From contig JAFUTR010000042.1 of assembly GCA_017477845.1 (NCBI GenBank), positions 1 through 47,280 on the forward strand: a stretch of 47,280 nucleotides of DNA. The letters run 5' to 3'. Shown here one piece after another: positions 33,208 to 41,547 of the stretch. A program made the position numbers and the translations under genes. The notes under the pieces were generated by a model, which had not been told where the DNA came from, searched no databases, and saw only the letters and a list, made by a program, of their open reading frames with translations. This stretch comes from Bacilli bacterium. GTDB lineage: Bacteria; Bacillota_I; Bacilli_A; RF39; UBA660. Each line of letters begins with the position of its first letter. Position 1 is the stretch's first letter.

Positions 33208-34950
33208 TTATTCTATTATATCAACTAATTTAATAATTGTAAAGCCTTCTGAATTTTGCAACTTATAATTGTTTAAATAATGTGCCCTATCATAATCTGT
33301 GTACCATTTATCCCCATATTTTCTAAAAACATTATACTCATAATCTGTAAATCCTTCTCTATATACACATTGAACATGTACTTTTTCATCTTCTTTTATA
33401 TTATCATACTCTTTTCCAAGAATTTCTTTCCATTCTTCTTCTGAATTATTAACTTTATATTCAAATTTAGGAATATTATTATATATTTTTTCAACATCTA
33501 CGTTAGACATATCCATATCAAAAATATACCCTGTCTTTCCATCTACAACTCCATTTTCTATGGCTGCTGCAAAATTGGTAGCCAAAACAGGAGTACCAAC
33601 ACATAAACTCTCCTTAATTGCTAGACAATCTGCTTCTGTTTTTGAGAATTGAGCAAGATAATCTGCATCAGCAATATGGTTAGTTATATTTAATTCTACT
33701 GGCATAAACACAAAACCTTTAATACTCGGTTTTATATTTGTATTATTTGTAAAAACTAACCATATAAATGGTATATCTTTTTCTATAAGTTTTCTAGCAA
33801 ATATTTGCATTTTTTCCCATATTGAACCTTTATCTTCTGCAATTCTAGTAGCACTTATTAATCTTAAAACTTTTTTAGGTTTTTCAAAATATATAGGGTT
33901 ATGTATAACCTGTGGCATAAATCCAGTTAAATTATAAAAATCATTAGCAGCAGTTTGACTAACGGCTATATATCTGTCAATTAATTTATTAGTTTCAAGA
34001 TGTTTAATGTTATATACAATAGAATAACAAGCATGTATAAACTGTATTCTCTCCTTTTTTGCTTTAAAACACAATATATCTTTATCTGGAAGCGTAAATG
34101 CAAATATAGCAACATCACAATTTATTTCTTGATTATAGAATCTTTTAACCTTTACTAACGGTAGTAATCTATCTATTTGTTTTTCATCTGCATTTACATA
34201 ATAAACAGTAATATCTCTGTTTTTACCATACAGTTTACTAACATAATATATCCAACTTTCTACACCACCTATTTGATTAAAATATGGTATATAAAAAGCT
34301 ATCTTTATAGGTTTATCCTGTTCTTTTACTGTATTATTATTACACCAACTTCCTAACATATGATGCTTACAGTAAACTTCATTATCTAATTTATCATGAT
34401 TCACAAAATATTTTTTAGGATACACAGTTATTTTATTAGTTTTTTGATAATCCATACTGTCTCTATCAACATATTTACTTAATATATCCGTTAATACCAT
34501 AGGTCCTGTTCTATATTCTGTCCAATTTGTTTTTAGTTCCCATTTTTCTTTACCACTTTCATATTGTTTAAATACTGTCTTTATAATATTATTTCCCTTT
34601 TTGCATCCTATTGTTGCATTACCAAAATAATGTGGTTGTTCTACACCTATAAATAATTCATTATCTAAAAGATTATCAAATGACTGAAAAACTTCTACAT
34701 CTGTATCTAAATAAATGCCTCCATATGTGTATAAAGCCCATAGTCTTATTGGATCTCCTACGAAAGCATACATTTTTGCATCATAAGCATTTTTACTATA
34801 CTCTATACTATTAATATCAAAATTATCTTCATTTATTTCTAGATATTCCCAATCTGGCATGTATTTCTTCCAACTAGCAATACATTTTTCAACAAACCAT
34901 GGTTTTTTCTTTTTTCCAAACCAACAATATATAATTCTTTTAGGTATCAT
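33208..34950 (-). CDS. Two-domain glycosyltransferase (GT32-like + GT4-like)
   Basis: 580 aa. N-terminal domain (1-205) is a sugar-binding DXD glycosyltransferase: RIIYCWFG at 5-12, R69 and YGGIYLDTD with the DxD at 82-84, as in Och1/GT32-type enzymes that use a divalent metal and a nucleotide sugar. Residues 218-560 form a GT-B (GT4-like) domain: KIAFYIPYFNQIGGVESW start, central HACYS and a FSKTEADCLAIKESL motif with the EX7E-like pair, then GTPVLATNF. Fusion makes it a candidate bifunctional enzyme that builds a disaccharide. It has its own promoter, right after the capsid gene, which suggests virion glycosylation (inference). Confidence 0.85.
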   Translation of the reverse strand: MIPKRIIYCWFGKKKKPWFVEKCIASWKKYMPDWEYLEINEDNFDINSIEYSKNAYDAKMYAFVGDPIRLWALYTYGGIYLDTDVEVFQSFDNLLDNELFIGVEQPHYFGNATIGCKKGNNIIKTVFKQYESGKEKWELKTNWTEYRTGPMVLTDILSKYVDRDSMDYQKTNKITVYPKKYFVNHDKLDNEVYCKHHMLGSWCNNNTVKEQDKPIKIAFYIPYFNQIGGVESWIYYVSKLYGKNRDITVYYVNADEKQIDRLLPLVKVKRFYNQEINCDVAIFAFTLPDKDILCFKAKKERIQFIHACYSIVYNIKHLETNKLIDRYIAVSQTAANDFYNLTGFMPQVIHNPIYFEKPKKVLRLISATRIAEDKGSIWEKMQIFARKLIEKDIPFIWLVFTNNTNIKPSIKGFVFMPVELNITNHIADADYLAQFSKTEADCLAIKESLCVGTPVLATNFAAAIENGVVDGKTGYIFDMDMSNVDVEKIYNNIPKFEYKVNNSEEEWKEILGKEYDNIKEDEKVHVQCVYREGFTDYEYNVFRKYGDKWYTDYDRAHYLNNYKLQNSEGFTIIKLVDIIE

Positions 34951-34970
34951 AATTCCATCTCCTTAGTTTA

Positions 34971-34999
34971 ATTATACAATAAAAAAGACTATATCTCAA
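34971..34999 (-). promoter_or_regulatory. Late promoter with -35 box in a terminator loop
   Basis: Minus-strand TTGAGA (34994-34999) is 17 bp from TATAAT (34971-34976). TTGAGA is precisely the 6-nt loop of the capsid terminator hairpin. Short leader, strong site AAGGAG before the glycosyltransferase gene. Confidence 0.8.
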
Positions 35000-35010
35000 T
35001 ATAGTCTTTT
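34981..35010 (-). terminator. Terminator after the capsid gene
   Basis: AAAAGACTATA pairs with TATAGTCTTTT around the loop TCTCAA; on the minus strand six Ts follow. An 11-bp stem, the most regular of the late terminators. Confidence 0.9.
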
Positions 35011-35017
35011 ATTTCTA

Positions 35018-36058
35018 TTAAGCTCCACTAACTTCTGATTGAGAAGCAGGTCTACCAATAGTATCACTTGACCAATCACTTACATATACATCATATCCAG
35101 ATGCAGAGTAAACTCTTGTAATTGACATTGGGTCTGTTACTTTAGCACCAGTCCACATTTTATAACCAAATGTAGCTTTTTGTGCTAGTGGGTCTGCTTT
35201 ATCAGCAACAAATCCTGTATCATAGAACTTAACATTTCCATTACCTAATTTAATAACCATATAAGGATCTCTACCTAGAACATAAGATGTATAAACATTT
35301 ACACTACTAGTATTTGCAGCAACTGGACAAATTAAACTATCAGTAAAGTACATACCATATGCTTTATATTTAGCTAAAGTACCTTGTTTAATTGGAGTAT
35401 TTTCACTACCTGGAACAAGTAATTTATTTACTAAAACTGGATCGTCTAGTAAATCATTCATTACATTTGGATGCATAACACCAACAAATGCACCACCATA
35501 TCTTCTATGACCAGTTCTATTATGGTTTGTCATTGTTAATGCTACAACTCTGAAATCTTTAAATGTTACTATATCACTAGCATCAATATTATTAACACTA
35601 GTGTTTCCTACACCAACAAAATATTGTGATGCGTCTGTGAAACTATCAATAATATTTCTTTCACGAACTTCAGAAGCATGTCTAGCTAATTCAGGTTGAT
35701 AAATTGTTTTAATATTATCAAAGTGAACATCAGCAGCTACATCTGTTTCTTCCATAACAACACCATATTGGTTAACAACACCACTAACTTTATGAGCTTC
35801 TGGTTTTAAAGCTGTAGGTGGAACACCTTCTGTTAATCTGTGTTTTGTATCATTATCATAAGGAATATGATTATATCTACGAACTGTAAAAGTTGTAGTT
35901 CCTTCATGTAATGGGATACTTACTTCTGTTCCTAATTCACTAAATACGAAATTTGATTTTTCAAGTTTAATCATTTCTAAGATTCTTCTTGACCAATATT
36001 CATTTTGGCTAATACCATTTCTCTGTAGTACAGCCAATGTAGTATTTGCAGCAACCAT
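35018..36058 (-). CDS. Major capsid protein (N4-gp56 family)
   Basis: About 346 aa from ATG 36058 (AGGTGA upstream; a GTG at 36067 is possible). The pattern at the N-terminus (VLQRNGISQNEYWSRRILEMIKL), the N-arm segment GTTTFTVRRYNHIPY with PTALKPEAHKV, and VMEETDVAADVHFD are typical of the N4-gp56/P22 gp5-like major capsid proteins with the HK97 fold. Neighbours are portal, scaffold and head-tail genes. It would be the most abundant virion protein, and it has a strong terminator directly after it. Confidence 0.85.
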   Translation of the reverse strand: MVAANTTLAVLQRNGISQNEYWSRRILEMIKLEKSNFVFSELGTEVSIPLHEGTTTFTVRRYNHIPYDNDTKHRLTEGVPPTALKPEAHKVSGVVNQYGVVMEETDVAADVHFDNIKTIYQPELARHASEVRERNIIDSFTDASQYFVGVGNTSVNNIDASDIVTFKDFRVVALTMTNHNRTGHRRYGGAFVGVMHPNVMNDLLDDPVLVNKLLVPGSENTPIKQGTLAKYKAYGMYFTDSLICPVAANTSSVNVYTSYVLGRDPYMVIKLGNGNVKFYDTGFVADKADPLAQKATFGYKMWTGAKVTDPMSITRVYSASGYDVYVSDWSSDTIGRPASQSEVSGA

Positions 36059-36077
36059 ATTTTTCACCTAACCTTTC

Positions 36078-36935
36078 TTAATCGTAAAAATTATCGGCTT
36101 TATATTGCTTCATTTCTTTTGCGATAATGTCATCTAATGATACACTACCATCTGGAGAATCACCAGTATGTTCATCATCACTAAGATTATCTAATTTTTC
36201 TAACTTATCAATTTGCTTTTGTTTAGATAACTCTGCAATTTTATCTGATAAAACTCCTTTAATAAGAATTTCTGGATTAGGTATTGATAATAAAGTATCA
36301 ACTGAAAAACCTGCTTCTTCTAATTTATTAAAAATTTCATTTCTTCCATCTTGTCCTAAATTATAATCAGCTACAGCTTTATCAACAGCAACTTTGAAAC
36401 TATTAGCTTTGTTAACAAGTTCAGCCTCTTTTTGTTTATTTTCTAATTCGGCTATTCTCTTATTACTTTCTTGTAATTGAGCATATAACACAGGGTCTAA
36501 ACCCTTGTCTTTTGCTTCTTGTTTAACTCTTGCTTTTTCATAGTCTGCTTGAAACTTCTTAACATCCGTATATCCATATTGAGCAGCTAATTTATTTAAA
36601 AATTCAGTTTGTTCGTTCTTTTCGTTTAACTGATTCTTTAAATCTGAATTTTCTTTTCTTATCTTACTAAATGCAAATTCTTTTTTATCATCTGCACTAG
36701 GTTTACTATCAGATTTGTTTTCTGTTTCGTTAGAATTATTTTCATCACCGTCATTATCATTATTGTCATCAGTACCAGTTTCTTGACTTCCATCATCACT
36801 AGTTTCTTGATTTCCAACATTTCCATCTGTTTCTTCGGTATTTTCAGCATTATCATTAATTTCTTCATCAGTTATATTAAACTGACTATCTAACATAGCA
36901 TCAATATCTTCTACACTATTCAACTCATTGTTCAT
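36078..36935 (-). CDS. Scaffold protein
   Basis: 285 aa, very acidic N-terminus (Asn/Asp/Glu/Gly-rich to residue 75), a central helical coiled-coil region (residues 80-190, KIRKENSDLKNQLNEKNEQ) and a Lys/Asp C-terminus. This is the usual shape of phage scaffolds, which are needed to nucleate the shell and are then removed. It sits between portal and major capsid. Strong AAAGGGAAAT site. Confidence 0.7.
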   Translation of the reverse strand: MNNELNSVEDIDAMLDSQFNITDEEINDNAENTEETDGNVGNQETSDDGSQETGTDDNNDNDGDENNSNETENKSDSKPSADDKKEFAFSKIRKENSDLKNQLNEKNEQTEFLNKLAAQYGYTDVKKFQADYEKARVKQEAKDKGLDPVLYAQLQESNKRIAELENKQKEAELVNKANSFKVAVDKAVADYNLGQDGRNEIFNKLEEAGFSVDTLLSIPNPEILIKGVLSDKIAELSKQKQIDKLEKLDNLSDDEHTGDSPDGSVSLDDIIAKEMKQYKADNFYD

Positions 36936-37027
36936 ATTTATTTCCCTTTCTTCACATAATTATTTTAGCTTGCTATGGTACAAGTTTAAATATGATTAAA
37001 CTGAAATATTACTATCTCATCAAACCA

Positions 37028-37056
37028 ATTATACAATAATTTTAAAAAATTGTAAA
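37028..37056 (-). promoter_or_regulatory. Late promoter of the scaffold/capsid unit
   Basis: TTTACA (37051-37056) lies 17 bp from TATAAT (37028-37033) on the minus strand, the closest match to consensus in the late arm. Leader of about 85 nt before the scaffold ATG. Confidence 0.8.
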
Positions 37057-37060
37057 CAAT

Positions 37061-37088
37061 AAAAATAAAAAAGCATATTTCTATGCTT
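37061..37088 (-). terminator. Terminator at the end of the portal gene
   Basis: AAGCATA pairs with TATGCTT around TTTC; the minus strand continues with TTTTTTATTTTT. The portal stop lies inside the hairpin. Confidence 0.85.
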
Positions 37089-39015
37089 CTCTTGGTACTT
37101 CCATTTGATTCAACATTGTTGTTTCTGGACCTTCTAGATTTTGAGCTAAACCATTTATATCAGCTTGTCCTTGTGGTGATGCCATTAATGTTTCAGTAGC
37201 ATTATCCATTTGTTGATTTGCCTGTTGTATTTGTTGTTGAGTTAACTGTTCTATTTGTTTAAGGACTTCTTCGACAGCAGGTGTATCTTTTTGATTAGCA
37301 ATAATTTCTGACATAGCTTGTTTTAATAGACTCTCATCTATACCAAATTCCATACCTGATTGATATAGTTGTGTTATAGCATCTGCTTTTGTTTCAGCAT
37401 CTTGGAAAGTCAACGAATTAAATCTAGCGATTATTTCATCTTTTCTTTCAATATCGGAATTTTTAATAATATCTCCAACGGTTACAGTTTTAATTGGAGT
37501 GTCATATTGTCTTTCTAATTGGAATATTTGTAACAATAAATCTTTTTGTTTTTCTCTATTATAAGGAGTTTTTGTTTCTAATTCTATATAATAATTATAA
37601 TTAGTATTTTCTTTCATATCTTTTTCTTTTGGAAGTGTTACTGTTGTGAAATGATACTGACCATTTGGTTGTTTACCATCATTATATGAAAGTGTTTCTC
37701 CAGCATAAACTCTCTTAATATATTCAACAATAATTTCAGTAATATCTTCTACAAATTCCTTAATATTTAATAGGACTTTATTTTCAATAATTGTTGCCCT
37801 ACTTATTGCATTTTCAGTACCACTTTTTGTATTACCAGCAGTACCTATATCTCCTAAGAATTGATTAGTACTTCCTGTTATTTTATCAATTTGATTTATA
37901 AAATCATTTTTAATAGCTAAAGTATCTTGTTTTATTTGAGGTGGTATTACAGGTTTGATAGCATTATCTAAGTCTCCATCAACAGCATATACAACACCTG
38001 GAGCACCATTAGCTTTTGCAACTACTTTTGGATCAACTCCACAACCTTTCCTAACCATCATACTAGGAGCAGCATATGCAACAGCAGTATTAGTTATTGC
38101 ACTTTCTATTGATGTAACAGCTTTTTGTAATGATAAAACTCCATCCATTAAAGATAGTCCATAACAACTTTGAGCAGCTTTATTCCATCTTATTTGTGCT
38201 ATAGGAAATAAAGGAAAGTCCATATCTTTTTCTTCTACAATTATACCACTTACAAGAACAACCTTTTTAAGTTTACCTTTTTTCTTACCATAATAAGTTA
38301 ATACAGTTCTTACATCTTCTTGTTCAGTAGTATAGTCATTATCATAGTAAACTTCTCCTCTATCACTAGGATTATAAGTATCTGCTGTACTTTCTACATT
38401 AATTAATTTAGGATATTTTTCTTCGACTTCTTCTTTACTCATTCTATCTGCAACAAATAAATATCTCGCTTTTTTAAGAGACCTAGCATTTGGATCAATA
38501 AATATTCTAGCAGGTTCTATACTGTATGCTTCCATTTTACCTAAAACCTTTTTACCATTTGTTCCAACAGTTTGATTTTTATGTAAAATTATATGAACAT
38601 ATCCTTCTCTTACAACAGCACAATTACTTATACATTCACGAACAAGATCATCCATTTTAAGTCTTTTCCATTCTCTCTTATAAACTTCTGCAAGTTTATC
38701 AACATTCTCAACATCTTCAATACCTAATGGTATTAATTCACCAATATAGTCATTTGCTAAAAGTGAAGCTACACGATTATCTACTGATATAGATGCATGA
38801 GGAGTATTCATATTTACTACCCATGGTGTCTCAACTTTATATTTCTTTAATAAATGTTGATTTCCTTGGTAAAATGCCATAAGTTCTGCATATGCATCTT
38901 TCCTAGAACTATTAAAGTTCTTAGCTTTTTCAAACTTATCTAGATAAGGTTTTGCTTTTTCCAATTCAGCAGCTATATTTAATATTTTAGATTCTTGTTC
39001 TTTTTCTTCTTTCAT
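37081..39015 (-). CDS. Portal protein
   Basis: 644 aa, Glu/Lys-rich N-terminus then a mixed alpha/beta domain (YAELMAFYQGNQHLLKKYKV) and the clip/stem region. Typical P22-like/N4-like portal composition with a Gln-rich C-terminus (QQQIQQANQQMDNATE), forming the ring at one vertex through which DNA enters. It is preceded by a 57-aa gene that overlaps its ATG by one base. Size and position between TerL and scaffold support the call. Confidence 0.8.
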   Translation of the reverse strand: MKEEKEQESKILNIAAELEKAKPYLDKFEKAKNFNSSRKDAYAELMAFYQGNQHLLKKYKVETPWVVNMNTPHASISVDNRVASLLANDYIGELIPLGIEDVENVDKLAEVYKREWKRLKMDDLVRECISNCAVVREGYVHIILHKNQTVGTNGKKVLGKMEAYSIEPARIFIDPNARSLKKARYLFVADRMSKEEVEEKYPKLINVESTADTYNPSDRGEVYYDNDYTTEQEDVRTVLTYYGKKKGKLKKVVLVSGIIVEEKDMDFPLFPIAQIRWNKAAQSCYGLSLMDGVLSLQKAVTSIESAITNTAVAYAAPSMMVRKGCGVDPKVVAKANGAPGVVYAVDGDLDNAIKPVIPPQIKQDTLAIKNDFINQIDKITGSTNQFLGDIGTAGNTKSGTENAISRATIIENKVLLNIKEFVEDITEIIVEYIKRVYAGETLSYNDGKQPNGQYHFTTVTLPKEKDMKENTNYNYYIELETKTPYNREKQKDLLLQIFQLERQYDTPIKTVTVGDIIKNSDIERKDEIIARFNSLTFQDAETKADAITQLYQSGMEFGIDESLLKQAMSEIIANQKDTPAVEEVLKQIEQLTQQQIQQANQQMDNATETLMASPQGQADINGLAQNLEGPETTMLNQMEVPREA

Positions 39016-39188
39016 TATTTGTCACCTTCTTTATTAATATACTCTTTTACATAGTCTGGAGTTCCGTCTAAATACACACCAGTTCCTATTGAACCTGTTT
39101 CTAAATCATGAACTCTTTTTTCTAACTCTGTAATTTTTAAATTAAGTTTATCTACTGTTTCCATTAGTTCTTTTATCTTATCTTCCAT
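39015..39188 (-). CDS. Small coiled-coil protein between TerL and portal (57 aa)
   Basis: MEDKIKELMETVDKLNLK begins a 35-residue heptad-like coiled coil, with a C-terminal GTGVYLDGTPDYVKEY part. AGAGGTGAG upstream of the ATG. Its stop overlaps the portal ATG (TAATG). Coupled expression suggests it assists portal or motor assembly; family unknown. Confidence 0.6.
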   Translation of the reverse strand: MEDKIKELMETVDKLNLKITELEKRVHDLETGSIGTGVYLDGTPDYVKEYINKEGDK

Positions 39189-39202
39189 TTTCTCACCTCT
39201 TT

Positions 39203-40777
39203 CTAATTCATACTATACATACCAATACCGTAAGCTCCACCTTCATTAATTCCTAGAAGGTCACTTATATCTGTATCTGGCTTCAATCTATTTATTAATG
39301 TATCTTTGGTTTCAAGAATAGCTGGTCTAGATATATTATAACATTCTTTAAAATCAAAAGGTAACCCCATACATAAATATCTTAAAGCATCCATTAAGTG
39401 ATTCTTCCTATCTACTGGAATATCCTCTTGTGTTCCATCTTTAGCAACTTTCCAAATATAATTACCAGCTTCTTCTTTCATATTGACACAGCTAGCAAAG
39501 AACTTTAATTTACCCATATACATAAAGTCTCTAACTCTATCTATACCATCCATTATAGCATTGTTTCCTTCTTCAAGCCATATACCACTTACTTGATAAA
39601 AATATTGTTGATAACTTACGCCATCTCTATCACTTTTGTTTCTTACTGATGGGTCTGCTTGTATTCCTTTATACATATGACAACCATCTACCATTTCTTT
39701 AATTCTTCTAGCGTGAAATGTTATCGCCTTTTGACTTTCATAATATTCATCATAAATATAACAAATACCAGTTCTAGGGTCTATCGCTCCACAAGCCAAA
39801 CAAGTAGCATCCGACCAACCTTTATCAAATCCAAATATTCTTATCCAGTCTTTTAGAATAGGAAATGGGTCTACTATATTATCCACATATTCTGGATAAA
39901 CAGCTCCCTCCTTTACTTCTAGATAACAATAAATATATTTTCTTATCCATTTTTCACTCTTACCTACGCACATATCTGAAATAAATGTTTTTGGTAAATA
40001 TTTATTATCAACGGACGCTGATAGAAATGAGTGATAAGAACTTTCAGGTCTTTTAGTTTTAAGTTTATCATAAGAAGATATATCAACATTCTTACTTGCA
40101 AATATTTTTCCAGACCTTAATAAAAACTCATCTCTTATCCATCCTTCTTCTGGGTTACTTTCTACAATACCCATAAATCTATGTTCAATTTCATATCCTT
40201 CTTTATTTTTAACAACAGCAGCTCTATTTCTTAAACGAGTTTGTAACTGTGTAAATATCTTATATGCAATACCTGATGCTTCAATCATCCAAAATGCTGT
40301 AAGATTAAGAGACCTTATTTTTTCTTCATCATCACTAGCATATACTATTATTTCATGACCATTTGTTAATGTATATTTCGGAAGTGGTGTCTTTGTTGGA
40401 TTCTTAGCGAAAAACCAAGGTGGTAAAAATTTCTCAAGTTCTGGAAGAACAGCTTCCCTTACCTGTTGCAAAGACTGTGCAGTAATTAAGGTTCTACCAT
40501 TTTGAACACTAAAAGCATGTATTGCGATTTCAGCTGCATCCATAGTAGTTTTACCAGTTCCATATCCACCAATATTTAATCTAAATTTTGCTTTGCTTCT
40601 GTGAAAATCAACTTGATGAGCACAAGGCTTATAGTCTAAAAGTGTTGCTAGACAAGTATCACATCTACCATAAAAAACACTTTCATGAACTTTTACTTCC
40701 CCTCCACATAAAGGACACTTATAAGTTTTATAACCATCATCAGTGTAACCTTTAAAAACTAAATCATTAACGACCAT
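39203..40777 (-). CDS. terL: Terminase large subunit with N-terminal zinc ribbon
   Basis: 524 aa. Residues 21-42 hold CPLC and CDTC (C21, C24, C39, C42), a zinc-ribbon extension that ordinary TerL proteins lack. ATPase: Walker A GGYGTGKT (70-77), adenine-binding/Walker B region LTAFWMIEAS. Nuclease: D in GFDKGWSD, D in QADPS, D in NHLMDALRYL, the RNase H-like metal site. It cuts and pumps DNA into the procapsid. Starts with overlap of terS. Confidence 0.9.
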   Translation of the reverse strand: MVVNDLVFKGYTDDGYKTYKCPLCGGEVKVHESVFYGRCDTCLATLLDYKPCAHQVDFHRSKAKFRLNIGGYGTGKTTMDAAEIAIHAFSVQNGRTLITAQSLQQVREAVLPELEKFLPPWFFAKNPTKTPLPKYTLTNGHEIIVYASDDEEKIRSLNLTAFWMIEASGIAYKIFTQLQTRLRNRAAVVKNKEGYEIEHRFMGIVESNPEEGWIRDEFLLRSGKIFASKNVDISSYDKLKTKRPESSYHSFLSASVDNKYLPKTFISDMCVGKSEKWIRKYIYCYLEVKEGAVYPEYVDNIVDPFPILKDWIRIFGFDKGWSDATCLACGAIDPRTGICYIYDEYYESQKAITFHARRIKEMVDGCHMYKGIQADPSVRNKSDRDGVSYQQYFYQVSGIWLEEGNNAIMDGIDRVRDFMYMGKLKFFASCVNMKEEAGNYIWKVAKDGTQEDIPVDRKNHLMDALRYLCMGLPFDFKECYNISRPAILETKDTLINRLKPDTDISDLLGINEGGAYGIGMYSMN

Positions 40778-41196
40778 TATTCAAACTCCTGTTTTTCTGG
40801 AATCCTTATTAGAATAATATTTGAATTATTAACACCTGGTCCTTTAGCTTCTATAGATTTTTTGATACTGACAGCATTTTTATTACCTTCCATTAATCCA
40901 GAATCTGCAACGCTCATAATTTTTTCATCTCTAAAAGATTGAATATACTTTCTAACTACTGGATAGTTTAAAAAATCTTTCCAAGTATCAACTCCAACTG
41001 GTATCGAATTATTCATTTCAATGGAAGTTTTATTAATATTCTCATTAAATTTTTCCATAAATAGAGTAGCAAGCGATATATAAGACATTCTTTGTTCTCT
41101 ATTTTCTTTCTTTTTTAAATTTTCATCTTCTTTTAATAAATCTAAAAGAACATTATTCTTTTTCTTTATTCTTTTTTCAATAATATCATTTTCCAT
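40777..41196 (-). CDS. terS: Probable terminase small subunit
   Basis: 139 aa from ATG 41196 (GGTGG with normal spacing). Strongly basic/acidic helical protein (KRIKKKNNVLLDLLKEDENLKKK), central ATLFMEKFNENI and a C-terminal domain. No HTH is obvious. Its position immediately before TerL, sharing one base with its start, and its size support TerS, which recognises the packaging site. Confidence 0.55.
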   Translation of the reverse strand: MENDIIEKRIKKKNNVLLDLLKEDENLKKKENREQRMSYISLATLFMEKFNENINKTSIEMNNSIPVGVDTWKDFLNYPVVRKYIQSFRDEKIMSVADSGLMEGNKNAVSIKKSIEAKGPGVNNSNIILIRIPEKQEFE

Positions 41197-41222
41197 AATT
41201 TCCACCACCAAATTCTATCTAA

Positions 41223-41251
41223 ATTATATACCATTTTATAAATTTTTACAA
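41223..41251 (-). promoter_or_regulatory. Promoter for the terminase/portal unit
   Basis: TTGTAA (41246-41251) is 17 bp from TATAAT (41223-41228) on the minus strand. About 20 nt leader to the terS ATG. Confidence 0.65.
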
Positions 41252-41252
41252 C

Positions 41253-41277
41253 AAAAAGGGGGAGTACAAATACTCCC
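41253..41277 (-). terminator. Terminator of candidate small RNA 2
   Basis: GGGAGTA pairs with TACTCCC around CAAA, followed on the minus strand by CCTTTTT. GC-rich stem, strong. Confidence 0.85.
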
Positions 41278-41342
41278 AACCAGTTGAAATGGAATTGATG
41301 ATGCAACTGAGTATTAAAATTTTTAAAAATCTTATTACTCAA
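41258..41342 (-). ncRNA. Candidate small RNA 2 (about 85-90 nt)
   Basis: Bounded by a sigma-A-type promoter (41348-41376) and an intrinsic terminator (41253-41277), with no open frame. The RNA begins with UUGAGUAAUAAG...CUUAUUAACUCA-like sequence that can form an imperfect hairpin (TTGAGTA pairs with TACTCA), then a region CAUCAUCAAUUCCAUUUCAACUGG before the terminator stem. Transcription not shown. Confidence 0.5.
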
Positions 41343-41347
41343 TTAAC

Positions 41348-41376
41348 ATTATATATTATTTGAATAAAAAAGTAAA
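41348..41376 (-). promoter_or_regulatory. Promoter of candidate small RNA 2
   Basis: TTTACT (41371-41376) is 17 bp from TATAAT (41348-41353) on the minus strand. The -35 lies right after the T-run of the upstream small-RNA terminator. Confidence 0.65.
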
Positions 41377-41405
41377 TAAAAAGTAGGCTAGGATACATAG
41401 CCTAC
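41377..41405 (-). terminator. Terminator of candidate small RNA 1
   Basis: GTAGGCTA pairs with TAGCCTAC around 7 nt (GGATACA on the plus strand), followed by TTTTTATTT on the minus strand. Confidence 0.85.
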
Positions 41406-41485
41406 GACGAAAGGAGTTAGTTAAGGTATACCAACAAAAAACCATTAATTTAGCAGGAGGTCTAAATTTAATAATCACCCTAACA
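41377..41485 (-). ncRNA. Candidate small RNA 1 (about 109 nt) with anti-Shine-Dalgarno segments
   Basis: From a good promoter (41491-41519) to a terminator (41377-41405), without any start codon in a coding-like frame. It contains two CU-rich stretches: GACCUCCU (41455-41462) and CUCCUUUCGU (41407-41416). The first complements 8 nt of the ribosome site of the internal start at 42225; the second complements 10 nt (ACGAAAGGAG) before the start at 43900. It may regulate translation of these neighbours by pairing (inference). A stray 68-aa frame over the same bases lacks a ribosome site. Confidence 0.55.
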
Positions 41486-41490
41486 TAATC

Positions 41491-41519
41491 ATTATACAAC
41501 ATAAAAGTGTTTTTGTAAA
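41491..41519 (-). promoter_or_regulatory. Promoter of candidate small RNA 1
   Basis: TTTACA (41514-41519), 17 bp, TATAAT (41491-41496) on the minus strand; 5 of 6 and 6 of 6 matches to the sigma-A consensus boxes. Confidence 0.75.
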
Positions 41520-41522
41520 GTA

Positions 41523-41547
41523 AATAAAAGACTATTTCTAGTCTTTT
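41523..41547 (-). terminator. Terminator after the protease-like gene
   Basis: AAAAGACTA pairs with TAGTCTTTT around TTTC; overlaps the stop of the 119-aa gene; T-rich run follows on the minus strand. Confidence 0.85.
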
